This document shows, piece after piece, positions 1 through 7,856 of a stretch of DNA of 34,602 nucleotides; position 1 is the stretch's first letter, and the number at the start of each line of letters is the position of its first letter. The notes beneath the pieces were generated by a model. That model saw nothing but the letters and a program-made list of their open reading frames with translations, ran no database searches and was not told the DNA's origin. A program made the position numbers and the translations under genes. The DNA is taken from NCBI GenBank assembly GCA_018822845.1, contig JAHJJD010000118.1, forward strand, positions 1 to 34,602, written 5' to 3'. Source of the DNA: Gammaproteobacteria bacterium (lineage in GTDB: Bacteria; Pseudomonadota; Gammaproteobacteria; Thiotrichales; Thiotrichaceae).

Positions 1-51
1 AAACTGGTGGACATGGCTGGGGTGGATGTGGGGATGACTGTCCCGGTCTGA
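1..51 (+). CDS. Group II intron-encoded protein, last residues (partial)
   Basis: Frame 1 is open from the window edge to a TGA at 49-51 and ends in ...DVGMTVPV. Its stop lies 18 bases before domain V, where the reverse transcriptase/maturase encoded in domain IV normally ends. Only 16 residues are visible, so no catalytic motif can be checked. The assignment rests on position alone. Confidence 0.45.
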   Translation, partial: KLVDMAGVDVGMTVPV

Positions 52-140
52 CCGGGTGATGGGCGGCAAGAGCCGTATACGTGACCCGTATGTACGGTTC
101 TGTGAGAGGGATGGGGCGGTAACGCCTCACCCTACTCGAT
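1..140 (+). mobile_element. Group II intron, 3' end (domains V and VI)
   Basis: The RNA end of a group II intron is visible. Positions 70-100 form a domain V hairpin: GAGCCGTA pairs with TACGGTTC, followed by a two-base bulge and a short upper stem (TACG/CGTA), with the catalytic AGC triad in place. Positions 107-135 can form a domain VI stem around GGCG-GTAA-CGCC with an unpaired A on the 3' side as likely branch point. The intron probably ends at the AT at 139-140. The short domain V recalls bacterial class C introns, but the subclass is uncertain because only the end lies in the window. Confidence 0.8.
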
Positions 141-449
141 TGTCCGGGTATTTGAATGCTTGGTCGTTTCATGTCGACAATAAGTATTGAAAGTAGACTG
201 TTCTACTTGGGGTTTGGCAATTTTTTACGGTATCGGAATACGTCGCTGTGCCGTCTTATCGCTAGAGTTTCTATGAAAATTTTGTATTGGACGGAAATGC
301 TGCAATGCCGCACTCCATAAGGCTTGCAGGCATGTCGCCATGCAGCATTGTCGACAATTGTTGCAAAAATACCCATTCCACGTATAGAAATTGCCTGCAT
401 ATCCGTTTTATTATCTACACCTCGGTCATTATGGGTGCTGAAGGTGAAT
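141..449. other. Non-coding gap before mqo
   Basis: This 309-base stretch holds the 3' exon flank of the intron and the upstream region of mqo. No convincing gene is seen: the short open frames overlap each other and lack ribosome binding sites. Two TGTCGACA palindromes occur, at 172-179 and 349-356. No strong sigma-70 promoter is evident; an AT-rich stretch at 405-417 could hold a weak -10. Confidence 0.5.
347..358. promoter_or_regulatory. Candidate operator ATTGTCGACAAT before mqo
   Basis: A perfect 12-base palindrome lies about 90 bases before the mqo start. Its core TGTCGACA recurs at 172-179, 1909-1916 and 2014-2021, the last directly before aceA. The ATTGT-NN-ACAAT form resembles sites of FadR-type GntR regulators; the regulator identity is inference. 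Confidence 0.4.
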
Positions 450-1973
450 ATGGTTACAAAGCATGTGAATGTTTTGCTCGTTGGAGCAGGGACAATGAGT
501 GCCACCCTGGGGGTGTTGTTGAAGCAACTGGATGCTTCGCTGTCAATTTGCATGGTCGAAAAGCTCGATGATGTGGCAAAAGAGAGCACCAGTGGCTGGA
601 ATAATGCCGGAACAGGCCATGCAGCCTATTGTGAGCTGAACTATACCCCGGAAAAGGCTGATGGCAGCATCGACGCCAGCAAGGCTTTCGCCATCAATGA
701 ATCCTTCGAGCGCACCCTTCAGTTCTGGACACACCTCGTCAAACAGCATGCGTTACCTGACCCTACTTCGTTCATCAATCCCGTCCCGCACCTGAGTTTT
801 GTCTGGGGGGAAAAGAATGTTTCCTTCCTGCGCAAGCGCTTTGCAGCCATCGGCAATCACCCGATGTTTGTAGGCATGCAATACAGCGAAGACCCGGCAG
901 TATTGCGTGAGTGGATGCCGCTGGTCATGGATGGGCGGGACGCTTCGCAGCCAGTGGCGGGAACCCGCATTCCGCACGGTACGGACGTGAACTTCGGTTC
1001 CCTGACCCGCAGTATGGTGGGCTATCTGCAAGGGGATGAAAACTTTGAGCTGCTGGTCAACCATTCCGTAGATGGATTCACCCGGCAACAGGATGGCAAG
1101 TGGCGCGTGCTGGTGAAAGAAACGGGCAGTGCAACAACGACGGAAATTTTTGCAGATTTTGTATTCCTGGGAGCAGGAGGCGGCGCACTGCCGCTGTTGC
1201 AGAAATCCGGGATTGATGAGGGGAAAGGCTACGGCGGTTTTCCTGTCAGTGGTCAGTGGTTGGTATGCAAAAAACCTGAAATCGTTAGCCAGCATTTCGC
1301 CAAGGTGTACGGTAAGGCTTCCATTGGTGCGCCACCCATGTCAGTACCTCATCTGGATACCCGCATTATTGATGGGGAAAAAGCCCTGTTGTTCGGGCCA
1401 TTTGCCGGTTTTACCACCAAATTTCTCAAGGAAGGCTCGTTCCTTGACCTGATTGCTTCCATCAAGCCGGGCAATCTGTGGCCAATGATTAAAGTGGGTT
1501 TGGGCAGCTTTGACCTGATCCGTTACCTGATTTCCGAAGTCATGCAAAACCATTCTGACCGCATGGATGCCTTGCGTGAATATTTCCCGCTTGCCAAAGA
1601 TGAAGACTGGACATTGGCTTCCGCTGGCCAGCGTGTACAGATCATCAAGCGTGACCCGCTAAAGGGCGGCAAACTGGAATTTGGTACTGAGGTGCTCACT
1701 TCGGCTGATGGCTCCCTGGCTGCGTTGCTGGGTGCTTCACCGGGCGCATCCGTGACCGTTTCCGCCATGTTGCAAGTGCTGGAAAAATGCTTTCCTTCAC
1801 AACTGGCTACCCCGGAATGGCAAGGCAAACTCAAGGAAATGATTCCTTCTTACGGTGTGTCCCTGCTGAACGATCCAGCCCTGATTGAGCAAATTCGTCA
1901 GGACACATTGTCGACACTGGGGGTTATACCGGCAGCAGAAATAGTACAGGTTGCTGAAGAGCTGGCGGCTTAA
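450..1973 (+). CDS. mqo: Malate:quinone oxidoreductase
   Basis: FAD-dependent, membrane-associated enzyme that oxidises L-malate to oxaloacetate and passes electrons to the quinone pool, replacing or complementing soluble malate dehydrogenase in the TCA cycle. The 507-residue product begins MVTKHVNVLLVGAGTMSATL, carrying the GxGxxS-type dinucleotide-binding turn typical of Mqo at residues 9-19, followed by the family's SGWNNAGTGHAAYCELNYTP block, with further matching blocks along its length. The ATG at 450 was chosen because the FAD fold starts a few residues later and GAAGGTGA precedes it; the frame stays open upstream to 324, but that extension lacks Mqo-like sequence. Length fits the family (about 490-550). 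It stands alone, with aceA next on the same strand, and both are preceded by a TGTCGACA palindrome. Confidence 0.95.
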   Translation: MVTKHVNVLLVGAGTMSATLGVLLKQLDASLSICMVEKLDDVAKESTSGWNNAGTGHAAYCELNYTPEKADGSIDASKAFAINESFERTLQFWTHLVKQHALPDPTSFINPVPHLSFVWGEKNVSFLRKRFAAIGNHPMFVGMQYSEDPAVLREWMPLVMDGRDASQPVAGTRIPHGTDVNFGSLTRSMVGYLQGDENFELLVNHSVDGFTRQQDGKWRVLVKETGSATTTEIFADFVFLGAGGGALPLLQKSGIDEGKGYGGFPVSGQWLVCKKPEIVSQHFAKVYGKASIGAPPMSVPHLDTRIIDGEKALLFGPFAGFTTKFLKEGSFLDLIASIKPGNLWPMIKVGLGSFDLIRYLISEVMQNHSDRMDALREYFPLAKDEDWTLASAGQRVQIIKRDPLKGGKLEFGTEVLTSADGSLAALLGASPGASVTVSAMLQVLEKCFPSQLATPEWQGKLKEMIPSYGVSLLNDPALIEQIRQDTLSTLGVIPAAEIVQVAEELAA

Positions 1974-2012
1974 GCATTGCTTCACACAATAGTCACAATT
2001 GAATTTATTATA

Positions 2013-2039
2013 TTGTCGACACATTCCCCATTTTATACT
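2013..2039 (+). promoter_or_regulatory. Candidate aceA promoter with overlapping palindrome
   Basis: TTGTCG at 2013-2018 and TATACT at 2034-2039 form a plausible sigma-70 pair, although the 15-base spacer is short. The TGTCGACA palindrome (2014-2021) overlaps the -35 box, the position expected for a repressor. This would give a leader of roughly 160 bases before aceA. Confidence 0.35.
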
Positions 2040-2102
2040 ATGCAAGAGCGGGCATTCCTGATGGATTGTCCGGCATTTGCACTAAATGAGAGATTCGCAA
2101 TA

Positions 2103-2168
2103 GCGGACACGAGAGAGGAAAGCGTGCTGCACCCGTGCAGTCCGCAGGCAACAGCCTGAAATATTTTT
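2103..2168 (+). ncRNA. Structured leader RNA upstream of aceA
   Basis: Four helices can be drawn: an outer stem GCGGAC (2103-2108)/GTCCGC (2140-2145); inside it CACG/CGTG (2108-2111/2123-2126) with loop AGAGAGGAAAG, and TGCAC/GTGCA (2128-2132/2135-2139); then CAGGC-AACA-GCCTG (2145-2158) followed by AAATATTTTT. The last element resembles a weak intrinsic terminator or attenuator 40 bases before the aceA start. The purine-rich loop contains a GGA that could bind CsrA/RsmA. It matches no riboswitch class that I recognise. Confidence 0.4.
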
Positions 2169-2208
2169 ACCGGTTTCGTTCACTTTTATGACTCTGAGGA
2201 GACTTTAC

Positions 2209-3522
2209 ATGACTATGACTCGTGAAGCGCAAATTGCGGCATTGGAGAAAGACTGGGCAGAAAACCCACGTTGGGCAAACGTTAAGCGCACTTATTCTGC
2301 GGCTGACGTAGTACGCCTGCGTGGCTCCCTGCAAGTTGACCATACACTGGCGAAACGCGGTGCAGCCAAGCTGTGGGATCTGGTTAACGGTGGCGCGAAA
2401 AAAGGCTACGTAAACGCTTTCGGCGCGATCAGTGCTGGTCAGGCCATGCAACAAGCCAAAGCGGGTCTGGAAGCGGTTTACCTGTCCGGCTGGCAGGTTG
2501 CTGCTGACGGCAACACCTCAGAAACCATGTACCCTGACCAATCCCTGTACGCATACGATTCCGTACCTACTATGGTTCGCCGTATCAACAACACCTTCAA
2601 ACGTGCTGACGAAATCCAGTGGGGCCGTGGCATCAGCCCAACTGACGAAGGTGGTATCGACTACTTCCTGCCTATCGTTGCTGACGCAGAAGCCGGTTTC
2701 GGTGGCGTTCTGAACGCATTTGAGCTGATGAAGAACATGATCACCGCTGGCGCGGCTGGCGTTCACTTTGAAGACCAATTGGCAGCGGTCAAAAAGTGCG
2801 GTCACATGGGCGGCAAAGTACTGGTTCCAACCTCTGAAGCGGTTGAAAAGCTGGTTTCTGCACGTTTCGCGGCTGACGTTATGGGCGTTCCTACCGTTAT
2901 CCTGGCACGTACTGACGCAGAAGCGGCTAACCTGATCACTTCTGACCATGACGCTAACGACAAGCCGTTCCTGACTGGCGAGCGTACTGCGGAAGGTTTC
3001 TACCGCGTCAAGAACGGTCTGGAACAAGCCATCAGCCGTGGCGTTGCTTACGCCCCTTACGCTGACATGGTTTGGTGTGAGACTGGTACACCTGACCTCG
3101 GCTTTGCACGTGAATTCGCCCAAGCGGTTCAGGCAGCTTGCCCAGGCCAATTGCTGTCTTACAACTGCTCACCTTCCTTCAACTGGAAGAAAAACCTGGA
3201 CGACAGCACCATCGCAAAGTTCCAGGACGAATTGTCTGCAATGGGCTACAAGTACCAGTTCATCACCTTGGCGGGTATCCACGTCAACTGGTTCAACACC
3301 TTCCAGTTCGCACACGCTTACGCACGCGGCGAAGGCATGAAGCACTACGTCAATATGGTTCAAGAACCTGAATTTGCTGCCCGTGACAAAGGTTACACCT
3401 TCGTTTCTCACCAGCAAGAAGTTGGCGTTGGCTACTTCGATGACGTTACCACTGTTATCCAGGGTGGCGCTTCATCCGTAACAGCGTTGACTGGCTCTAC
3501 TGAAGAAGAGCAATTCCACTAA
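2209..3522 (+). CDS. aceA: Isocitrate lyase
   Basis: Cleaves isocitrate to glyoxylate and succinate, the first step of the glyoxylate bypass needed for growth on acetate and other C2 units. The 437-residue product contains the family signature KKCGHMGGK with the catalytic cysteine (about residue 197), the substrate-binding ARTDAEAA block and the [12 protein letters not shown] block. Length fits the bacterial enzyme (about 430). The ATG at 2209 is preceded by GAGGAGA at 2197-2203; an in-frame ATG at 2188 lies upstream of that site and is rejected. Codon use is strongly biased, suggesting high expression. No malate synthase gene is in the window. A structured leader and a TGTCGACA palindrome lie upstream; a large inverted repeat follows. 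Confidence 0.97.
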   Translation: MTMTREAQIAALEKDWAENPRWANVKRTYSAADVVRLRGSLQVDHTLAKRGAAKLWDLVNGGAKKGYVNAFGAISAGQAMQQAKAGLEAVYLSGWQVAADGNTSETMYPDQSLYAYDSVPTMVRRINNTFKRADEIQWGRGISPTDEGGIDYFLPIVADAEAGFGGVLNAFELMKNMITAGAAGVHFEDQLAAVKKCGHMGGKVLVPTSEAVEKLVSARFAADVMGVPTVILARTDAEAANLITSDHDANDKPFLTGERTAEGFYRVKNGLEQAISRGVAYAPYADMVWCETGTPDLGFAREFAQAVQAACPGQLLSYNCSPSFNWKKNLDDSTIAKFQDELSAMGYKYQFITLAGIHVNWFNTFQFAHAYARGEGMKHYVNMVQEPEFAARDKGYTFVSHQQEVGVGYFDDVTTVIQGGASSVTALTGSTEEEQFH

Positions 3523-3525
3523 GAA

Positions 3526-3645
3526 CCCCTCACCCCCTAGCCCCCTCTCCCTCAAGGGGAGAGGGGGAACAGGACATCTATTTTTTCTTGCCCCTCTTTT
3601 CTCTTAGCCCCTCTCCCCTTGAGGGAGAGGGGTTGGGGTGAGGGG
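3526..3645. repeat. Long inverted repeat between aceA and rraA
   Basis: Arms of about 36 bases (3526-3563 and 3611-3645), rich in CCCCT/AGGGG and built around CTCTCCCTCAAGGGGAGAG-like half-hairpins, flank a 47-base T-rich spacer. It probably acts as a transcription terminator after aceA. The same architecture recurs at 11081-11178 and 23125-23229, so it belongs to a dispersed repeat family. Confidence 0.8.
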
Positions 3646-3666
3646 TACTCCGAAGGAGCATTCCTC

Positions 3667-4155
3667 ATGACATTCAAAACAGCCGACCTGCTCGACGACA
3701 ACGAAGACAAGCCACTGCAAGTGGTACAACCGGGTTTCAACAACTACGGTGGCCGCAGCAAATTCTCTGGCGAAATCGTCACCATCAAGATTTACGAAGA
3801 CAACTCCCTAGTACGTGAACTGGTTGCTGAAGATGGCAAAGGCAAGGTGCTGGTGGTTGACGGCGGCGGTTCCACCCGTTGTGCGCTGTTGGGCGATATG
3901 CTGGCAGAAAAAGCCGTCAAGAACGGCTGGAATGGCATCGTGGTTTACGGCCTGATCCGCGATTCCGTCGACATCGGCCAGATGGATATTGGTGTGAAAG
4001 CCCTTGGCACATTGCCACTGAAAAGCGTCAAACGCGGCGTTGGTCTGCGCAATGAAGTGGTGCGTTTCCACGATGTGATCTTTACACCGGGCCACTACCT
4101 GTATTCGGATGAGGACGGGATGATTGTTTCTCCCGTCCCCTTGCTGGGTGAATAA
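3667..4155 (+). CDS. rraA: RraA, regulator of RNase E activity
   Basis: RraA binds RNase E in enterobacteria and damps mRNA decay; many members of this fold are annotated as 4-hydroxy-4-methyl-2-oxoglutarate aldolase-like. The 162-residue product has the family's N-terminal NNYGGRSKFSGEIVT block, the VLVVDGGGSTRCALLG core and a C-terminal GHYLYSDEDGMIVS block, at the same length as the E. coli protein (161). The R(x)2D pair usually needed for aldolase activity is not obvious here, so the RNase E role is preferred. ATG 3667 follows GAAGGAG at 3652-3658. It abuts dctM tail to tail with no spacer (4155/4156). Confidence 0.88.
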   Translation: MTFKTADLLDDNEDKPLQVVQPGFNNYGGRSKFSGEIVTIKIYEDNSLVRELVAEDGKGKVLVVDGGGSTRCALLGDMLAEKAVKNGWNGIVVYGLIRDSVDIGQMDIGVKALGTLPLKSVKRGVGLRNEVVRFHDVIFTPGHYLYSDEDGMIVSPVPLLGE

Positions 4156-5745
4156 TTACTGATCCAGTTGAAACTGGATTTCTTTACCCTGCGGTTTGGC
4201 TGGCTCTTGCGGTGTCGCCGGAGCCTGGCCATCCAGTTGGAACTGCATTTCATTGCTGCCAGAAGAGCCCCCGGCTGGTTTGTCATTCTCGATCGTGAAA
4301 TTGATTTCCTGCCCTTGCTCGGCTTGTGCATGGCCTTTATCCAGCAGGCTTGTCACCAGACCCGGTGAGAACATCACGATCACAGTCATGATGATTTGCA
4401 GCCCGACCCACGGCACTGCGCCCCAGTAAATATCGCTGCTTTTCACCTCCTTCGGCGCAACCCCACGCAAATAGAACAGCGCAAACCCGAACGGCGGATG
4501 CATGAACGAAGTCTGGATATTGATGCTCAGGGTAATGCCAAACCACACCAGCGCAGCAGTCGCTGCATCTGCGCCACTAAAGCCCATCGCCTCCAGTTCC
4601 GGCGTGAGGATTTTCTGCGCCACCGGAGCCAGCAATGGCACCAGGATGAACACAATCTCAAAGAAGTCGAGGAAAAACGCCAGAAAGAAAATGAACAGGT
4701 TGACGATGATCAGGAAGCTGACCCAGCCACCGGGCAAGTCACTAAACAGGCTTTCCACCCAATGCCCGCCGTCCACGCCCTGGAACACCACCGAAAACGT
4801 GGTTGCGCCAATCAGGATGAACACCACCATTGAAGTAATCCGTGCGGTGTTCTTGTACGCCTGCTTGATCAGGCTCCACCATTCCGCCTTGCCGCCCAGT
4901 TGTTTGTAGCGCAGGAAAGACAGCAGCACTGCGCCCATTGCGCCCATCGCCCCGGATTCCGTTGGGGTAGCAATGCCCAGCATGATGGTTCCCAGTACCA
5001 GGAAAATCAGCACAGCGGTAGGAATGATGCCGCGCAAGGCTTTTTTCCACAGTGCAGCGCCCTTCAAGGTAATCTGCTCTGCGGGGATGCCTGGCAACCA
5101 GTCTGGCTTGATGCGGGTAACAATAAAGGTATACAGCATGAACAGGCTGATTTGCATCGCAGCCGGAATCCATGCCCCCAGATACATGCTGCCCACATCC
5201 GCACTCGCTGTTGGCGTTTTCAACTGGTCAGCAAGGATGATCAGCACCAGTGACGGTGGCACAATCTGCGCAATGGTTCCCGATGCCGCTAGCACCCCGG
5301 TTGTGTAACGCATGTTGTAGCCATAACGCATCATCACGGGAAGCGAAATCATCGCCATCGCAATCACCTGTGCAGCTACCGTACCGGTGATGGCCCCCAT
5401 CACGAAGCTGACCAGAATCACCGAATAGCCTAAGCCCCCGCGCATCCGTCCGAATAGCTGTCCCATGGAATCGAGCATGTCTTCGGCAAGGCGGCTGCGT
5501 TCCAGCACTGCACCCATGAAGGTGAAAAACGGTATCGCCAGCAACAACTCGTTGGCGATGACACTGCCGAAAATCCGCTGCGGAATGGCTTGCAGGAATG
5601 CGATGTTGAAAAAGCCCATTTCGATCGAAATGAAGCCGAAAAACAGCCCGACAGCCATCAGTGAGAAGGCCACCGGGAAACCGACCAGCATGAATAGAAC
5701 CAGCCCTGCAAACATCAGCAGGGGCATTATTTCCAGTGGGATCAT
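4156..5745 (-). CDS. dctM: TRAP transporter large permease, DctM type
   Basis: Large membrane subunit of a tripartite ATP-independent periplasmic transporter, which uses an ion gradient to import organic acids, typically C4-dicarboxylates. The 529-residue product has about 12 hydrophobic segments, including an N-terminal PLLMFAGLVLFMLVGFPVAF-type segment and the TGTVAAQVIAMAMISLPVM region. Its start overlaps dctQ by four bases (ATGA), so the two are translationally coupled. Unusual: the last 55-60 residues form a hydrophilic Pro/Gln-rich tail containing three related short motifs, INFTIEND, MQFQLDG and IQFQLDQ, absent from ordinary DctM proteins (about 425-450 residues). Substrate is not determined by sequence; neighbouring mqo and aceA make dicarboxylates likely. 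Confidence 0.93.
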   Translation of the reverse strand: MIPLEIMPLLMFAGLVLFMLVGFPVAFSLMAVGLFFGFISIEMGFFNIAFLQAIPQRIFGSVIANELLLAIPFFTFMGAVLERSRLAEDMLDSMGQLFGRMRGGLGYSVILVSFVMGAITGTVAAQVIAMAMISLPVMMRYGYNMRYTTGVLAASGTIAQIVPPSLVLIILADQLKTPTASADVGSMYLGAWIPAAMQISLFMLYTFIVTRIKPDWLPGIPAEQITLKGAALWKKALRGIIPTAVLIFLVLGTIMLGIATPTESGAMGAMGAVLLSFLRYKQLGGKAEWWSLIKQAYKNTARITSMVVFILIGATTFSVVFQGVDGGHWVESLFSDLPGGWVSFLIIVNLFIFFLAFFLDFFEIVFILVPLLAPVAQKILTPELEAMGFSGADAATAALVWFGITLSINIQTSFMHPPFGFALFYLRGVAPKEVKSSDIYWGAVPWVGLQIIMTVIVMFSPGLVTSLLDKGHAQAEQGQEINFTIENDKPAGGSSGSNEMQFQLDGQAPATPQEPAKPQGKEIQFQLDQ

Positions 5746-6278
5746 TGCTCCGGCCTCTCGTAATGGGTATCAAGCTGCAAGTCGCCATGCAGGGCGGCAA
5801 AGCGTTTGATCAGTTCCGACAAACCCTGTAGTACCAGCAGGAAAAAGCCCAGCGGCAGGATAAACTTGATCGGGTAGCGCGGCAAACCACCCGCATTGCT
5901 GGAATGTTCCAGGATTTCCCACGACGGCAGGAACAGGGTGTCCCATGATAGCCATGCAAACAGGCTGCAAGCAGGCAGCAGGAAAAACACCAGCCCGAAA
6001 ATGTCGATCCACAGGCGGGCGCGTTCAGACACATTGCCGTAGATGATGTCTACCCGTACATGGCCGTTTTGCTGGAGGGTGTAGGAGGTTCCCAGCATTA
6101 CGGCAGCACCAAACAGATACCACTGCAATTCCAGTGGCCAGTTGTCGCTGATGGAAAAACCGTAGCGCAGCAGGGTATTGCCCGCGCTGACCACGCAGGC
6201 CAGCAGGATCAGTACGTTGGCGATATGCCCGAACCAGCTGTTGAGGCTGTCAATGGCGCGTGAGATGGTTAGCAGCAT
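5742..6278 (-). CDS. dctQ: TRAP transporter small permease, DctQ type
   Basis: Small four-helix membrane subunit joining DctM and the periplasmic binding protein in a TRAP importer. The product (178 residues) starts MLLTISRAIDSLNSWFGHIA and shows four hydrophobic segments with the usual DctQ spacing; the middle block NWPLELQWYLFGAAVMLG is characteristic. Two starts are possible: ATG 6278, preceded by GGGGGAA, or ATG 6296, which sits at the edge of a repeat hairpin; the former is preferred because the family normally begins near the LLxxxRAID block. The gene overlaps dctM by four bases and follows dctP after a hairpin. Confidence 0.9.
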   Translation of the reverse strand: MLLTISRAIDSLNSWFGHIANVLILLACVVSAGNTLLRYGFSISDNWPLELQWYLFGAAVMLGTSYTLQQNGHVRVDIIYGNVSERARLWIDIFGLVFFLLPACSLFAWLSWDTLFLPSWEILEHSSNAGGLPRYPIKFILPLGFFLLVLQGLSELIKRFAALHGDLQLDTHYERPEQ

Positions 6279-6302
6279 GGCGAAGAATTCCCCCATCCCC
6301 AG

Positions 6303-6327
6303 CCCTTCCCCCGCAAGGGGTGAAGGG
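6303..6327. terminator. Hairpin between dctP and dctQ
   Basis: CCCTTCCCCC at 6303-6312 pairs with GGGG/GAAGGG up to 6327 around a GCAA loop. No U-tract follows on the minus strand. It probably works as a processing or attenuation point giving more binding protein than permease, as is common in binding-protein transporter operons. Its half-sequence matches the repeat at 23125-23229. Confidence 0.5.
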
Positions 6328-6341
6328 AGCAGGCGTTTTCT

Positions 6342-7445
6342 TTACAGTTTCTTGTTGAAGGCAAATTTGGCGAATGACTGTTCCGCTACATTGAACCACT
6401 GCGCCTGATTATTACGGAACACCTTCCAGTCGTCGTAAATCTTCTTGAAGGATGCATTGGCTTTGGCTTCTTCCTCAAACGTTTCGATGGTGGCCTTGAA
6501 GCAGGCTTCCATGATCTCGTCGCTGAAGGAGCGCAGTTTCACATCGCCTTGCAACAGATTGGCCAGCGCCTGCGGGTTGTTGGCGTCGTACTTGGCCTGC
6601 ATGTCGTTGTGTGCCAGTTGGCAGGCGGCTTCCCATGCGGCTTTGTACGGCTCTGGCAGTTTTTCCCACTGTTCCTTGTTGACGTAGAAGGAGAGTTGCG
6701 GGCCTGCTTCCCACCAGCCGGGGGTGTAATAGTTTTTGACGATTTTGGCGAAACCAAGTTTCTCGTCGTCGTAAGGGCCAACCCACTCGGCAGCATCGAT
6801 GGTGCCTTTTTCCAGTGCCGGGTAAATGTCACCACCGGGCAATTGCTGTGGTACGACACCTAGTTTGCTCAGCACCTTGCCAGCGAAGCCGCCAACCCGG
6901 AATTTCAGCCCTTCCAGATCCTTGACAGTGCTGATTTCCTTGTTGAACCAGCCGCCCATCTGCACACCGGTGTTGCCACCCATGAAGTTGACCACGTTAT
7001 ATTCAGCGAACAGTTCGCGGGTCAGCTTCATGCCATTGCCGTGCATCATCCAGGCAGTTTGCTGGCGGGAGGTGAGGCCGAAGGGAACCGCGCAGTCAAA
7101 CGCCAAAGCGGCATTCTTGCCGAAATAGTAGTAGGAGGCAGTGTGGCCAGCTTCTACCGTACCATTTTGCACGGCATCCAGCACTTGCAGGCCGGGGACG
7201 ATTTCGCCTGCTGCAAAGACTTTCAGGGTGAACTTGCCACCGGTTATTTTTGACAGGGAGTCGGCCAGTACATCGGATGCGCCGAAAATGGTGTCGAGTG
7301 ATTTGGGAAAGCTGGAAGTCAGTCGCCAGCTGATGCTGGGCAGGTCGGCAGATTTGGCTTCATCGGCAGCCAGTAGTGTGGTGGGGGCGGCGACTGTCAG
7401 GGCAGCAGCGCTGGCTGCTTGTTTAAGGAATGATCGGCGTTCCAT
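6342..7445 (-). CDS. dctP: TRAP transporter substrate-binding protein, DctP type
   Basis: Periplasmic receptor that captures the substrate and delivers it to DctQM. The 367-residue product starts MERRSFLKQAASAAALTVAA, a twin-arginine-type signal (RRSFLK) with a hydrophobic core and likely cleavage after about residue 27. The mature part carries typical DctP blocks, including WRLTSSFPKSLDTIFGAS and the LKFRVGGFAGKVLSKLG substrate-binding helix region, where the conserved Arg (in KFRV) contacts the carboxylate in characterised members. ATG 7445 is preceded by GAAGGAGA. It is the first gene of dctP-dctQ-dctM. A Tat-exported DctP of this type is often annotated as binding 2-oxo acids or mannitol, so the substrate is open. 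Confidence 0.93.
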   Translation of the reverse strand: MERRSFLKQAASAAALTVAAPTTLLAADEAKSADLPSISWRLTSSFPKSLDTIFGASDVLADSLSKITGGKFTLKVFAAGEIVPGLQVLDAVQNGTVEAGHTASYYYFGKNAALAFDCAVPFGLTSRQQTAWMMHGNGMKLTRELFAEYNVVNFMGGNTGVQMGGWFNKEISTVKDLEGLKFRVGGFAGKVLSKLGVVPQQLPGGDIYPALEKGTIDAAEWVGPYDDEKLGFAKIVKNYYTPGWWEAGPQLSFYVNKEQWEKLPEPYKAAWEAACQLAHNDMQAKYDANNPQALANLLQGDVKLRSFSDEIMEACFKATIETFEEEAKANASFKKIYDDWKVFRNNQAQWFNVAEQSFAKFAFNKKL

Positions 7446-7720
7446 GGTGTCTCCTTCTCATTTGGCGGGTGAATCAGCTAGAGTCTGTTTTAATTTGTGC
7501 CTGAACGGAGTGTAGCGGATTGGTCTGAAAATTGACATGCCACTTCCTGTAGAGGGCGGAGTGGGGCTGAGTGAGTGAATTTCTTGCATAAAAAATGCTT
7601 GATTATTTGTAGATTCATAAAAGTGAATAATTTCAAATTAGCATTAATAAAAATTAATCTAATTTCATTCAGTTTTCATTCATTTTGGTATTCATTTATC
7701 GTTCAGGTTGTGTGAGAATA

Positions 7721-7814
7721 CACCTACCCCAAGTTAGGTGACAGGAAGTTACCGGATAAGTCCCAAGGATTGGGATTGGCGGAGGATGCGCCCACATCCT
7801 CCGCTCGATTTTTT
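7721..7814 (+). ncRNA. Candidate small RNA with multiple GGA motifs
   Basis: An orphan plus-strand terminator (7779-7814) has no protein gene upstream, so it must end a non-coding transcript. The roughly 94 bases before its end fold into hairpins: CACCTA/TAGGTG (7721-7726/7735-7740); TCCCA-AGGAT-TGGGA (7761-7775), with GGA exposed in the loop; and the terminator stem. Five or six GGA triplets lie within 60 bases, including ACAGGAAGT. GGA in a hairpin loop is the CsrA/RsmA-binding hallmark, so a Csr/Rsm-type sponge RNA is possible. The 5' end is a guess; the upstream AT-rich stretch is promoter-like, but no clear box pair is seen. Confidence 0.45.
7779..7814 (+). terminator. Intrinsic terminator, plus strand
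   Basis: GCGGAGGATG (7779-7788) and CATCCTCCGC (7795-7804) form a perfect 10-bp stem with a six-base loop. A T-run at 7809-7814 follows. The T-run exists only on the plus strand. Confidence 0.8.
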
Positions 7815-7856
7815 CTGCACTCCCGCCTCCGTACATACAATTCTTAACCTCTGGTA

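Larger units (their letters stand above)
7446..7856. other. Non-coding gap between dctP and nifA
   Basis: 411 bases without a credible protein gene. The left part should hold the minus-strand dctP promoter. Positions 7585-7690 are very AT-rich. The right part contains a candidate plus-strand small RNA ending in an intrinsic terminator. No U-tract terminator for nifA is seen on the minus strand. Confidence 0.6.

Noticed and set aside
2103-2168. Glycine riboswitch before aceA
   Set aside because: GAGAG and CAGGCAA stretches recall it, but the conserved CGCCGAAGG core and the tandem arrangement are absent.
7527-7542. Sigma-54 promoter for dctP (minus strand TGGCATGTCAATTTTC)
   Set aside because: The -24 half is good, but the -12 GC is replaced by TT at the required spacing.
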